In this document: positions 15,902 to 25,616 of the stretch, in pieces | How positions within the stretch are numbered: position 1 is the first letter of the stretch | How the letters are laid out: every line of letters starts with the position of its first letter | Source of the DNA: Alphaproteobacteria bacterium | Lineage (GTDB): Bacteria; Pseudomonadota; Alphaproteobacteria; Sphingomonadales; Kordiimonadaceae | Assembly (NCBI GenBank): GCA_021774735.1 | Contig: JAJFIS010000041.1 | Span: forward strand, 1-64,000 | Direction: 5' to 3' | Length of the DNA: 64,000 bases | Position numbers and translations under genes: made by a program | Notes under the pieces: generated by a model | Seen by the model: the letters and a program-made list of their open reading frames with translations, nothing else | Told to the model about the DNA's origin: nothing | Database searches by the model: none

Positions 15902-18900
15902 ATGCAAAACAAAGAGCATTTCACCTTTGGTGGGAGTGATAGAGGGCCGATCGCTTGGTTCGCCCGAAACACCGTAGCCGCAAACTTGTTGATGATAGGC
16001 ATATTCTTTGCAGGCATCATTGGCTTTACAAGCATGGAACGGGAAATGAGCCCGACCATTCAAATACCGCTCATTGAAGTATTTGTTTCTTGGCCTGGTG
16101 CCGCTCCGCAAGAGATTGAAGAGCAGATTGTATCCCGTATTGAGGAATCTGTAAGTGATCTTGATAATATTGACTGGATTAGATCAATATCTCGGGAAAG
16201 TAATGGCCGAGTAGTTATTCTAGCGAATTTAGACGCTGATATTATCCAATTAATGAATGACATCAAGACCCGCGTAGAAAGCATTCCGTCCTTCCCTCGG
16301 GATATGGAACCACCGAATGTTGCCCAGCGTATTCAACGCAATGAATTCATGCGTGTGGCATTACACGGCGACTTAAGCGAACGAAAACTAAAAAGATTAG
16401 CCGAAAAATTGCGCCTAGAAGTCGCAAATCTTGAAGGTGTTTCGCTGGTGCAATTGTTCGGCACGCGGCGTGAAGAAATAGCCATTGAGGTAAGTGAGGA
16501 AGCATTGCGCCGTTATGGCCTCAGCTTCACGGATGTTGCAAACGCGGTCCGTGCTAGCAGCATCAATTTATCATCCGGCTCTGTACGCACAAATACTGGT
16601 GAATTAAATCTTAGTGTTCGCAACCAAGCCGATACAGCAGAAGACTTTGCCAATATTATCATTCGCCAAACGCCAGACGGCGGTGTGCTGCGCATCGGCG
16701 ATGTTGCTACTGTCAACGATGGATTTGAAGATGAAGAAATTTTGGCGACCTTGAACGGTGAGCCATCAGTTCTCATTCAAATGATGACAACCGAGACTAT
16801 GGATGTCGTAACTGCCTCTAATTCGGTACGTGCGTGGCTCAAAGAACGCGAAAAAACTCTGCCTGCAGGTGCCAAACTCACGCTATGGAATGATAACGCC
16901 GTTGAATTCAAGGGCCGAATGAGCACTATTGGCTGGTCTGCATTTTTAGGACTTCTTCTTGTCATGGCCGTTCTTCTGTTATCTCTGCGCCCCAAGGTGG
17001 CCGTGTGGGTTACCATCGGCATTGCGACGGCTTATGCAGGGGCTTTTATCCTGCTGCCATCGCTTGATATATCGCTGAATATGCTGTCCACCTTCGCCTT
17101 TCTATTAGTGCTAGGGATTGTCGTTGATGATGCCATTGTGGTCGGAGAAAATATCCACACCGAGAGCCATTATCAGAAAAAACCCATTGATGCGGCAACC
17201 ATTGGCACACAGATGGTGGCAAAACCGGTAGTATTCGCTGTATTGACCACCATCATTGCTTTCCTTCCTTGGGTTTTTCTAAGCGGTCCTGTGACCGAAT
17301 ATACCCGGCAAATAACTTGGGTGGTTATCACTGCACTTTCTTTCTCGCTGATCGAATCTATGTTCATTTTACCTGCGCACTTATCCAAGATGAAACCAAG
17401 AAAACATCTTGGCCGCTTTAGCCGCTTTCAGAAGAAAATTGCTGATGGCATAACCAATGTAGCAGAAAACCGCTACCGCCGCATTGGCCAATGGAGCATT
17501 AGAAATCGCTATATTACCTTTGCCGTCTTCATGGGCATCTTATTTATTGGCATATCTGGTCTATTCAGTAATGGTTATGTGAAAACAGGCTTTCAGCCAG
17601 AAATTGAAAGCGATGAGATCAACATTAATGTTGTGATGCCTGATGGCGCCCCTTATAGCCGGGCACTGGAAGTACTTGACCAGCTACAAACTGCTGAGAT
17701 TAAGCTGATTGATGAATATAAAAAAGCATCCGACAATGAGATCGAAATCGTTGAAAATTGGTACACCCGTTCGCGCCGCGACAGTGTTATCGCTATCGTT
17801 AAGCTCGCGCCGCCGGAACTACGTGACAATGTTTCTGCCAAAGAAATTGCCCTACGACTGCGCGAATTAATCGGTGAAATACCTGATGCAGAAGAAGTGT
17901 CGGTGAATTATAAGCTGGATAATAACGATCCCGGCCTTCAGTTCACCATCAATCATCCAACCGATATGGATATTTTGATGGCGGCGACTGAAGACTTCAA
18001 AAAGCAGCTACGCACCTATGACAGTGTCATTGACGTTCGGGATAACTTGGAAGCCGCTACCCAAGAGCTTCGCATGTCGCTACTGCCCGGTGCGGAAAAA
18101 CTTGGCTTCACGCTCGCTGATGTGTCGCGCCAAGTGCGCAATGCCTATTTTGGCGCAGAATCACAGCGCCTAGCCCGCAACGGTCAAGACGTCAAGGTGA
18201 TGGTGCGATACCCGCGTTCAACGCGCTATAATATGGAAAGCCTCAAGCATTTCCGCCTGCGTACTGCTGATGGCCGTGAAGTCCCCCTAACATCGGTTGT
18301 CTCGCTTGAATTTGCTCCGGGGATCAATTCTATTATCCACTGGGACCGCAAATGTGCTGCCATTGTTAGCGCTGACCTGACCGAAGAAGTGCGTGATGAC
18401 ATCATGGAAGATTTAGATGAAAATTTCTTCCCAGAATGGAAAAAGCGTTACCCTGGCATCGATAATGGCGCTATCGGCCAAGCTGAAGGACAAAAGCGTT
18501 TCTTTAAGGATCTGTTCGGCCTATATGCCCTCGCCTTATTTGCCATGTATGCCATGTTAGCTATCGGCTTTAAAAGCTACAGCCAACCCATATTGATCAT
18601 GATCTCAATACCCTTCGCCTTTCTTGGGGCCGTTCTTGGTCACTTTATGATGGGTGAGGTCATGGCCATCTTCAGCTATTTTGGCATAGCAGCTGCTGCA
18701 GGCGTAGTGATCAATGATAACCTTGTGCTTGTAGATTACTGCAACAAATTGCGTGCTAAAGGCATCGGCGTTTATGATGCCATCGTTGAAGCTGGTGTCG
18801 CCCGTTTCCGGCCGATTTTGTTAACTACAGTCACGACCATAGTTGGACTGGTGCCAATGATGTTAGAGCGCTCCATTCAAGCTGCCTTCTTGCAGCCCGT

Positions 18901-19084
18901 GGTAATTGCGCTGGCATTTGGTGTTTTCATTGCCTTCTTCGTCACCTTACTTTTGGTGCCAGCGATGTATGCAATTGGCGCAGACATTGGTGCCATGACG
19001 TTGCGCCTGAAAAACCGGATATTGGGTCGCCCACGGGATTATAATCCAAACGCACCTGCCGGCGACGAAACACCGGCTGAGTAA
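15902..19084 (+). CDS. RND-family efflux transporter permease
   Basis: 1060 residues, typical of AcrB/MexB-type pumps. The start has AGGGGA 6-7 nt upstream. Twelve membrane segments are predicted with two large periplasmic loops. The first transmembrane bundle includes the conserved acidic pair in GIVVDDAIVVGENI, used for proton coupling; the second carries GVVINDNLVLVDYCN. The opening PIAWFARNTVAANLLMIG and FTSMEREMSPTI resemble the alphaproteobacterial group whose function is mostly unassigned. Forms a drug or metabolite exporter with the upstream adaptor. The operon ends at a strong terminator. Confidence 0.94.
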   Translation: MQNKEHFTFGGSDRGPIAWFARNTVAANLLMIGIFFAGIIGFTSMEREMSPTIQIPLIEVFVSWPGAAPQEIEEQIVSRIEESVSDLDNIDWIRSISRESNGRVVILANLDADIIQLMNDIKTRVESIPSFPRDMEPPNVAQRIQRNEFMRVALHGDLSERKLKRLAEKLRLEVANLEGVSLVQLFGTRREEIAIEVSEEALRRYGLSFTDVANAVRASSINLSSGSVRTNTGELNLSVRNQADTAEDFANIIIRQTPDGGVLRIGDVATVNDGFEDEEILATLNGEPSVLIQMMTTETMDVVTASNSVRAWLKEREKTLPAGAKLTLWNDNAVEFKGRMSTIGWSAFLGLLLVMAVLLLSLRPKVAVWVTIGIATAYAGAFILLPSLDISLNMLSTFAFLLVLGIVVDDAIVVGENIHTESHYQKKPIDAATIGTQMVAKPVVFAVLTTIIAFLPWVFLSGPVTEYTRQITWVVITALSFSLIESMFILPAHLSKMKPRKHLGRFSRFQKKIADGITNVAENRYRRIGQWSIRNRYITFAVFMGILFIGISGLFSNGYVKTGFQPEIESDEININVVMPDGAPYSRALEVLDQLQTAEIKLIDEYKKASDNEIEIVENWYTRSRRDSVIAIVKLAPPELRDNVSAKEIALRLRELIGEIPDAEEVSVNYKLDNNDPGLQFTINHPTDMDILMAATEDFKKQLRTYDSVIDVRDNLEAATQELRMSLLPGAEKLGFTLADVSRQVRNAYFGAESQRLARNGQDVKVMVRYPRSTRYNMESLKHFRLRTADGREVPLTSVVSLEFAPGINSIIHWDRKCAAIVSADLTEEVRDDIMEDLDENFFPEWKKRYPGIDNGAIGQAEGQKRFFKDLFGLYALALFAMYAMLAIGFKSYSQPILIMISIPFAFLGAVLGHFMMGEVMAIFSYFGIAAAAGVVINDNLVLVDYCNKLRAKGIGVYDAIVEAGVARFRPILLTTVTTIVGLVPMMLERSIQAAFLQPVVIALAFGVFIAFFVTLLLVPAMYAIGADIGAMTLRLKNRILGRPRDYNPNAPAGDETPAE

Positions 19085-19103
19085 TATTGACGCATAGAAT
19101 AAG

Positions 19104-19133
19104 AAAAGGGAGGCCCCTAAGCCTCCCTTTTTT
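19104..19133. terminator. Bidirectional rho-independent terminator
   Basis: AAAAGGGAGGC (19104-19114) and GCCTCCCTTTT (19121-19131) form an 11-bp stem with a 6-nt loop. T-runs occur on both strands, so it can terminate both the RND operon (+) and the converging SDR gene (-, stop at 19156). Confidence 0.92.
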
Positions 19134-19155
19134 AATACCTAAATACTTTTACTGG

Positions 19156-19989
19156 TCAGCTATCAATGATAGCTTTTCTTCGCCTCAAAGCCATGCGGCC
19201 AATGCGGCTATTTCCCCACACTGGGAACCAGCGATTTAGCCGGTCCGCCCATTTTGCATCATTGCCCACCAAAATACGACTTTTGCCATTAGCCACGCCG
19301 CTGCGGATAATATCTGCGGCCTTCTCAGGTGGCATAACAAGGAATTTATCAAATTCTAATTTCATCTTTTCTTCAATGCCGGGCGCAAACTGTGAATTAG
19401 ACCGTGCTTTTTTGGCAATATTTGTCGCAACCCCACCCGGGTGAACGCTGTGCACCTGAACATTGCTATCTAACAGCTCCATGCGCAGCGATTCCGTAAA
19501 GCCCCTGACCGCATGCTTGGCGGCGCAGTAAGCACTGTTGCTGGCAACCCCAATTAACCCAAACAAGGATGACACATTGACAATATGCCCCGCGCCGACC
19601 TCCTGCATATGCGGCAAGAAAGCTTTTGTGCCATGCACCACACCCCAGAAATTAATATCCATGAGCCATTTAAAATCTTCATAGCTTGTTGCGTCAACAT
19701 CAGCGGCCAGCGCCACCCCGGCGTTATTAAACACCACATCAACGCCGCCAAGCACATCCAATGTTTCTTTAGCCAGCGCCTCAACGGCATCGCGGTCTGC
19801 TACATCAAGTTTGTGGATATGAACACTGCCCGCGCCCTTGCAGAGCGATTCCGTTTCGGCCAAATGCTGCATATTGACGTCAGACAACATCAGATGACAG
19901 CCATCCGCTGCACAAGCCACCGCCAGCGCCCTGCCCATGCCCGATGCTGCACCCGTGATAAAAACTCGCTTACCTTTGAAAAAATCCAC
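19156..19989 (-). CDS. Short-chain dehydrogenase/reductase
   Basis: 277 residues from a GTG at 19989 preceded by GGAAAA; the open frame extends to 20109 into the upstream gene without similarity. Classical SDR: TGAASGMGRALA (Rossmann glycine motif, about 10-21), NNAG, catalytic Ser in VNVSSLFG and YCAAK with catalytic Tyr and Lys. The acidic residue after the second strand (LSDVN) suggests NAD(H) preference. Substrate unknown. It follows the membrane glycosyltransferase by 19 bp and may act on lipid or sugar intermediates of that cluster. Confidence 0.88.
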   Translation of the reverse strand: MDFFKGKRVFITGAASGMGRALAVACAADGCHLMLSDVNMQHLAETESLCKGAGSVHIHKLDVADRDAVEALAKETLDVLGGVDVVFNNAGVALAADVDATSYEDFKWLMDINFWGVVHGTKAFLPHMQEVGAGHIVNVSSLFGLIGVASNSAYCAAKHAVRGFTESLRMELLDSNVQVHSVHPGGVATNIAKKARSNSQFAPGIEEKMKLEFDKFLVMPPEKAADIIRSGVANGKSRILVGNDAKWADRLNRWFPVWGNSRIGRMALRRRKAIIDS

Positions 19990-20008
19990 TAAATTTTCCA
20001 ATCTACCG

Positions 20009-21724
20009 TTATCTGCTGCCGTATATATCTTGAATGTCATAAGGCATTTCAGGCTTATATAAATTCTTGCCCCAACGTAGGAGCAAATGCCCGCCCTCAT
20101 GCACTCCAAAGTTCACTACATGCTCACCAGCGTCAAGAAAAATGGCATCGCCAATCGCAACCCATTTACCGTCTATCAACGCTGCACCTCTTCCTTCCAA
20201 CACATAGTCGCCAGAGATTGAAACTATAAAACCAGTTGAGCCTTTAACTATGTCTTGGTCGAATAAAATCCCCGGAACATATACCGGGCCCCAGTGATGG
20301 ATGTAGGTCGCTTTTAAAATGTCCTTATCATTGGACAACAGCTGATACTGCTCCATAACAGTATCATTAATCCCGTTCATGAAAGCAAATGCGGGGCTGT
20401 TCAAAAGCAAAAATTGGGGTTGGCGCTCAGTAATGACATTCCCGTAAACAGGCTGACCAGCAGCGCGGTAGCTCTCTAGCCCCCATGTGCTCAGAAAAGG
20501 CCCGACTTTGGGAAAGCTGGAAACCATTGAATTACGATCGATATAAGTGACAGGCTCAGGGAATATTTTATGAATTTCAGCGAGGAGCTGGCGTTGGTCA
20601 TCAGCTGTTATGCCTTGGGTTGGCAAAATAATCGCCTTGGAAATAACCGATGCCATCATCACTAACATCGCAGCAATGACCGCAATTGTCTGTAATGCTC
20701 GCCGCAAAAGACTTCGGATTTTAGTCCAACCAAAAGCCACGATCACTATGGCCGGTGCCATCATGAAAGGATAAAAATAAGCAAAGGCATTACGGTATAT
20801 AAAAATCGCACCAAGCGGCAAAATCATAGCTGCTATGGCCCACCAATTATACCCAAGCTCTTGCCGTGTTGATTTTGAAAGAATATTGACACAACCGACA
20901 AATAATATCAGCCAGAGAAAGACATCGCTCAGCAAAGTATAGACCAGCACATCAAACCTCGGAAATAGGCCATTTGGCCACACAGTTTTATTAAAACTGC
21001 CTGTCACCATTTGGGATGCGGCTACATCTGCTGGCATAGTGGCGCTGTGCCAAAGATAGATAATAGTAATCGCTAGAAGTGTCGACCCGCCAAACCAGAA
21101 GGTTGCTATTAGGCCTTTTTTGAATTCATTCGTCAAAAGCAGCAGGAACATAACGGCAAATATGGGCAAATATATCGCCGCTTTAATGGTGACCATAGCT
21201 GCCACGCCAACAAGCAAACCAGCAAACACAAGGCGTCTTATGGTGAAATCCCGCAGGAACAGCTGATATAAGGCGCCTATGAGTAAAATAGTGACGATGG
21301 GGTCCGTTCTAAAACTTGACCCCACCAGAAGACTGAAAGAAAAACTGCTATAAGCCAGCACCGCAAGCAAGCCGGCTTGCCGGTCCACCACACGCCGGCA
21401 GAGGCCATAAATAAGCCAAACCGTTCCCCCTTGCAGCGCCAGCATGACAATACGAGCAGCAATTATCTGATCGACCTCATTAGCTGATACCAAAGACAGC
21501 CACTGGAAAAAATGCACATGGAGGGTTTGCAGGTGGCTTACGAGGCTACCCGCGCGTGCTTCATAAACCTGTGACAAAAAATAAAATTCATCCCAGCTAA
21601 TATTTAGATAGGATACAACGAGAAACCGTGCCGCAAATGTTGAGAAGATTAGTAGAATGAGCGCCTTTTCAATAAGACTGAAAGGGACGTGTTGACCTCT
21701 CACCGCAGTATTGTGGTCAATCAT
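20009..21724 (-). CDS. GT39/ArnT-like membrane glycosyltransferase
   Basis: 571 residues from the ATG at 21724. A GT-C-type polytopic protein with about ten hydrophobic segments. The first periplasmic loop after TM1 carries an acidic motif (ISWDEFYFL), the position of the catalytic Asp in dolichyl- or polyprenyl-phosphate-sugar glycosyltransferases. The C-terminal roughly 150 residues are a soluble domain. It probably transfers a sugar from polyprenyl phosphate to an envelope acceptor. The 8-nt overlap with the upstream GT2 gene, which would make the lipid-linked donor, supports a two-step system. Confidence 0.82.
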   Translation of the reverse strand: MIDHNTAVRGQHVPFSLIEKALILLIFSTFAARFLVVSYLNISWDEFYFLSQVYEARAGSLVSHLQTLHVHFFQWLSLVSANEVDQIIAARIVMLALQGGTVWLIYGLCRRVVDRQAGLLAVLAYSSFSFSLLVGSSFRTDPIVTILLIGALYQLFLRDFTIRRLVFAGLLVGVAAMVTIKAAIYLPIFAVMFLLLLTNEFKKGLIATFWFGGSTLLAITIIYLWHSATMPADVAASQMVTGSFNKTVWPNGLFPRFDVLVYTLLSDVFLWLILFVGCVNILSKSTRQELGYNWWAIAAMILPLGAIFIYRNAFAYFYPFMMAPAIVIVAFGWTKIRSLLRRALQTIAVIAAMLVMMASVISKAIILPTQGITADDQRQLLAEIHKIFPEPVTYIDRNSMVSSFPKVGPFLSTWGLESYRAAGQPVYGNVITERQPQFLLLNSPAFAFMNGINDTVMEQYQLLSNDKDILKATYIHHWGPVYVPGILFDQDIVKGSTGFIVSISGDYVLEGRGAALIDGKWVAIGDAIFLDAGEHVVNFGVHEGGHLLLRWGKNLYKPEMPYDIQDIYGSR

Positions 21725-22667
21725 CAAGGCTGGAAAGTTCCTGCTTACGGGCTTTTTCGAGAGTTATTTCAATCAATTGCCGGTTAAAGTTGATAATATC
21801 TGCCACCAGCCCAACGATGAAAGCGGCAAAGCCCATCAATAATAATGTACCACCTAGCACCAAGGATTGGATATGCCCTGCCCCACCAACGGTGAAATAA
21901 GCATACATAAAACGCAATACTGGCAGCATTCCGATTAATGTAAGAACCGCGCCCAATGCAAAGAAGAAACGCAGCGGCCGGTACATGACATACATGCGCA
22001 GCATGGTCGCAAGTTGCTGCGTTATAAACTGTGGAATATTACGGAAAAGTCTAGATTCCCTTGTCTTCTTGTTAGTTTTTACCGGCACCGCGACCACAGA
22101 AATTTGTTTCTTACCCGCCTGAATTAGCATCTCGGTGGTATAGCTAAAGGAAGAAACTATATTAATTCGAAGTGCAGCTTCCCTGGAAATGGCCCGAAAT
22201 CCACTAACCGCATCATCAACATTCACCCCCGACAGATTGCGCACTACCCTGCTACCAAGGTTTTGCAACAGCTTTTTGATGGGAGAAAAATGCTCCACCC
22301 GTTGTGTGTTACGATCCCCAACGACCAATTCGGCCTCACCCTTAAGGATCGGTTGAACAAGCTTGGCAATATCAGCACCGCAATATTGGTTATCCCCATC
22401 GGTGTTAACAACGATATCGGCCCCACGTTTTAGACATTCTTCCAAACCACGCGCAAAAGAACGCGCAAGGCCCAAATTATGAGCATTCTCAACAATATGG
22501 TCGACACCAATTTGCGAAGCAACTTCAGTGGTTTTATCACTTGACCCATCATCAATGATCAATATTTCGACCACATCAATACCGTCAATGCGCCGTGGAA
22601 TATCCGCCACTGTTGCAGGCAGTGTCTCTTCTTCATTAAAGCAGGGTATCTGCACAATTAACTTCAT
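21717..22667 (-). CDS. GT2 glycosyltransferase, polyprenyl-phosphate sugar synthase type
   Basis: 316 residues. The N-terminal GT-A domain shows IPCFNEEETL, LIIDDGSSDKT, NTDGDNQY (a DxD-like motif) and VSGFRAISR. Two C-terminal hydrophobic segments (about 235-290) anchor it in the membrane, as in DPM1/GtrB-like enzymes that load a sugar from a nucleotide donor onto polyprenyl phosphate. GAGGGA precedes the ATG. Overlapping the ArnT-like gene, it probably supplies that enzyme's lipid-linked donor. Confidence 0.88.
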   Translation of the reverse strand: MKLIVQIPCFNEEETLPATVADIPRRIDGIDVVEILIIDDGSSDKTTEVASQIGVDHIVENAHNLGLARSFARGLEECLKRGADIVVNTDGDNQYCGADIAKLVQPILKGEAELVVGDRNTQRVEHFSPIKKLLQNLGSRVVRNLSGVNVDDAVSGFRAISREAALRINIVSSFSYTTEMLIQAGKKQISVVAVPVKTNKKTRESRLFRNIPQFITQQLATMLRMYVMYRPLRFFFALGAVLTLIGMLPVLRFMYAYFTVGGAGHIQSLVLGGTLLLMGFAAFIVGLVADIINFNRQLIEITLEKARKQELSSLDD

Positions 22668-22709
22668 TGTTATCCCTCAAAATGTGCTAAGCGATAGGTC
22701 TATTTAAAC

Positions 22710-24011
22710 TTAATCATCTTTATAAACTTTTCCGCCCTTCATAACAAAATCGACATTTAACAACACGGAAATATCCTTAAGCGGCGATGCTTTCAGGGCA
22801 ATAATGTCGGCATATTTTCCCACTTCAATGGTGCCAAGCTTATCCGACATATCAATCAGGTCAGCGGCGTTCACTGTAGCGGAAACCAATATTGCCATCT
22901 CTGACATACCGGCCTTAAACATCAACACCGCTTCTTCTGCATTGGTGCCGTGCTTGGAGACACCACTGTCGGTACCATAAGCAATTTTAACCCCTGCTTT
23001 ATGGGATGCCTTAAAATGCTCGGTCATATCCGCTCCAACGCGGATCGCTTTTTTGCGAATTGCGGGTGACATAAAATTGGTGGTTTTTGCCAGAGCAACA
23101 ACCGTATCCCCAGCCAGCAGTGTAGGAACCAGATAAGCACCTGTTTTCTTAAATAATCTGATTGATTCAGCATTGGCATAGGAACCATGCTCAATAGAAT
23201 CGACCCCCGCACGCAGGGCCGCATTAATGCCTTCTGCGGCGTGGGCATGGGCGGCCACTTTACGGCCCAGTGAATGGGCTGTATCCATCACCTCACGCAA
23301 TTCATCATCGGTCATTTGCTGGCCGGTGCCCGTGTTGGTATCAGACAGCACACCGCCCGTTGCCGTAATTTTGATTAAATCAGCACCAAATTTAATTGCT
23401 CGGCGCACCGCACGGCGGCAATCGTAAGGGCCATCACATATTGTTTTGGAGGTGTATTTGTTGAGCAGATCAGGCCGCATACCGTCCACATCCCCGTGAC
23501 CACCCGTAACAGCAACACCGCCAGAAGCAATGATACGCGGACCATCAATCCAGCCCCGTGCTACACCATCCCGAAGCGCGTATATTTGCTCGGGCAATGC
23601 GCCAAGATTACGCACTGTCGTAAAGCCAGAAAGTAATGTTTTCCGAGCATAGTCAACGCTTTGCATAGCAATATCAGCATTTGACTGACGCAGAGTTAGG
23701 CTGTCATTATTCGGCCCAAGTTCTCCCTGCAAGTGCACATGCATATCCATCATTCCAGGCATGACAAAACTGTCTTTCAGGTCAATCAGAGCTGCGCCTT
23801 TGGCAATTTCACTAGGATCAATATAGCCTTTTCTAACTTCTAAAATCCGGCCATCCGAAATAACAATGGAACGCTCCTGAAGCGGCTTTTTACCGGGAAC
23901 CGCGAGTAACTCACCCGCATGAATTACCACAACATCTGCCTGTGCAAATGATGCAGTTGTAAGACCCAAAGTCACTAAGGCTGCAGCCAATAACTTTATA
24001 ATGAATTTCAT
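22710..24011 (-). CDS. Secreted amidohydrolase-family metallohydrolase
   Basis: 433 residues with a signal peptide (about 1-25, ending SFAQA). The amidohydrolase barrel follows: HVHLQG (first two metal-ligand His), KITATGG (probable metal-bridging Lys), AHAHAAEG and SIEHGS (His ligands) and YGTDSGV (catalytic Asp). Closest in pattern to the imidazolonepropionase-like/Xaa-Pro dipeptidase subgroup of periplasmic amidohydrolases, often acting on dipeptides or cyclic amides. AAGGG lies upstream of the ATG. Same strand as the glycosyltransferases (42-bp gap) and DUF3108 gene; no functional link is evident. Confidence 0.88.
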   Translation of the reverse strand: MKFIIKLLAAALVTLGLTTASFAQADVVVIHAGELLAVPGKKPLQERSIVISDGRILEVRKGYIDPSEIAKGAALIDLKDSFVMPGMMDMHVHLQGELGPNNDSLTLRQSNADIAMQSVDYARKTLLSGFTTVRNLGALPEQIYALRDGVARGWIDGPRIIASGGVAVTGGHGDVDGMRPDLLNKYTSKTICDGPYDCRRAVRRAIKFGADLIKITATGGVLSDTNTGTGQQMTDDELREVMDTAHSLGRKVAAHAHAAEGINAALRAGVDSIEHGSYANAESIRLFKKTGAYLVPTLLAGDTVVALAKTTNFMSPAIRKKAIRVGADMTEHFKASHKAGVKIAYGTDSGVSKHGTNAEEAVLMFKAGMSEMAILVSATVNAADLIDMSDKLGTIEVGKYADIIALKASPLKDISVLLNVDFVMKGGKVYKDD

Positions 24012-24094
24012 TTTATACCCTTCCCAATGATCAATTTTTACAGCATGTCACTTTATTAAGGTAAAGCAAGCAGAAGCTGTCATTAGTATAAATG

Positions 24095-25036
24095 TTAATT
24101 TGCAGAACTACTTTCATATAGCGCCGCAAGTGGCTTACTAGTTTTAAAATCTGACATATACATTTTCACCAGCCCCCAGTCTGAATGAAAGCGGGCCTTC
24201 ACAGGCACCATAAGGTCTGACCCTTCTAGTGGCGCAAACCATACACGCATGCGCTTATCTTTTTGTTTACGCTTCGACTTTTTCTTCTTCAAGGCTTTAG
24301 CTTGACGCTTTTCCCTACGTTTCTTTTCCTTTTCCGTTTCTATACGGAAACCAGCTTTCATCTTGAATGAAATGATGCATTCTTGGGCAGTCCCACTGTA
24401 AGCCATATGTTTGCTAGATTTAACCGGCGTTATCATTGGCATGCATTCAAGCGTTTGTTCATACACCGCACGGCCATCAAAAACATTTTTGCTAGATCGC
24501 CCGTCGTCGCTTAATCTCCACGGTGCTTGCATGAAGCTGACCATAATAGACAGTGGATCAGGGCCAGTTTGCAAGTTGGTCGGTACAGGTTCACGATTAT
24601 CTTTTTCCAAGTCTTTCTCTGGCCAGTCAAATCGACTATTCGCCAGCAACCCTTCAGGGCCATAATTTAATTCAGTAGTGAAACTGTCACCACCCCACAC
24701 GCCATCCTGCAGGTAATATTCCGGCCGCACCGCCCCTTTTAATATCCTACCCCTAGACCGAACATCAGACGTACCCTTTTCAAAAAGCCTCAGCGGCCCT
24801 TTGGTGACAAAATCAGCATGAATATCATAACCCTTATTGTCTAAAAGCAAGCTGGTATTACTTTTACCAATGACGAAACCTTTCCAGATAAATTTAAATT
24901 CGGCTGATAGTTTTGACCCCTCAGAAAAATATAAAATGTCTGCAACGGGTTCCTTGTCCGCAGCAAAAATAGTGCCCGACAAAAACAAAGCCATCAGGGC
25001 ACTTGTTCCAGCCACCCTTAAACGCTCCAACAACAT
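24095..25036 (-). CDS. DUF3108-family periplasmic protein with a basic insertion
   Basis: About 313 residues from the ATG at 25036, which opens a signal peptide (LMALFLSGTIFAA); the frame extends to 25129. The body has DUF3108 features: an opening beta strand (AEFKFIWKGFVIGKS), VRPEYYLQDG, DPLSIM, a YEQTLECM segment and a final VPVKARFHSDWGLVKMYMSDF. An unusual run between about 230 and 260 is almost all Lys/Arg/Glu (EKEKKRREKRQAKALKKKK and on). Function of DUF3108 is unknown. Divergent from the MaoC gene. Confidence 0.78.
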   Translation of the reverse strand: MLLERLRVAGTSALMALFLSGTIFAADKEPVADILYFSEGSKLSAEFKFIWKGFVIGKSNTSLLLDNKGYDIHADFVTKGPLRLFEKGTSDVRSRGRILKGAVRPEYYLQDGVWGGDSFTTELNYGPEGLLANSRFDWPEKDLEKDNREPVPTNLQTGPDPLSIMVSFMQAPWRLSDDGRSSKNVFDGRAVYEQTLECMPMITPVKSSKHMAYSGTAQECIISFKMKAGFRIETEKEKKRREKRQAKALKKKKSKRKQKDKRMRVWFAPLEGSDLMVPVKARFHSDWGLVKMYMSDFKTSKPLAALYESSSAN

Positions 25037-25136
25037 TTTTTGATCACATAAAATTGTCCGCACTCCAATCCCTCTTGACCTATAGATCCCTCGATTGCAC
25101 AGTAAACGCTGAAGAAAGCATCGAGGCAAATCAAAA

Positions 25137-25595
25137 ATGTTTAAAGTTTTTTACGAAGACGTCATTATTGGCACTAAATCAAAATTAGGTACTACAGAAT
25201 TTACCGAGGCAGACATCATAGAATTTGCCACAAATTATGACCCTCAACGCTTTCATCTTGATGATGAATTTGCCAAATCAACGCCTTTTGGTGGCCTCTG
25301 TGCCAGTGGTTGGCATACTTGCGCCAAAGTCATGCGCGTTATAGTCGATAATATGCAGGAAACAGGCTTTGCCTGTGTTGGCTCACCCGGAATTGATAAA
25401 TTACGCTGGATCAAACCCGTTTTTCCTGGGGATGTATTAACGATTGAAAATGAGATTATCAAAAAACGCACCAGCAGCTCTAGGCCAAATATTGGGCTGG
25501 TATCGCTTTCATGCCGCGCCTACAATCAGCATAATGAATTGGTCCTTGAATTCAACAACCCCGTGATGGTGCTTCGCTCAACTGCCACACAGTGA
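25137..25595 (+). CDS. MaoC-family (R)-specific enoyl-CoA hydratase-like protein
   Basis: 152 residues, a single hot-dog domain. The hydratase-2 motif is clear: ATNYDPQRFHLDDEFAKST then FGGLCASGWHT, where the Asp/His pair of such motifs activates water. Likely substrate is an enoyl-CoA from fatty-acid or branched-chain metabolism. AGGC lies about 11 nt upstream of the ATG. A small secreted protein gene follows by 21 bp. Confidence 0.88.
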   Translation: MFKVFYEDVIIGTKSKLGTTEFTEADIIEFATNYDPQRFHLDDEFAKSTPFGGLCASGWHTCAKVMRVIVDNMQETGFACVGSPGIDKLRWIKPVFPGDVLTIENEIIKKRTSSSRPNIGLVSLSCRAYNQHNELVLEFNNPVMVLRSTATQ

Positions 25596-25616
25596 ATAAC
25601 TATTAAGAGATAAATA

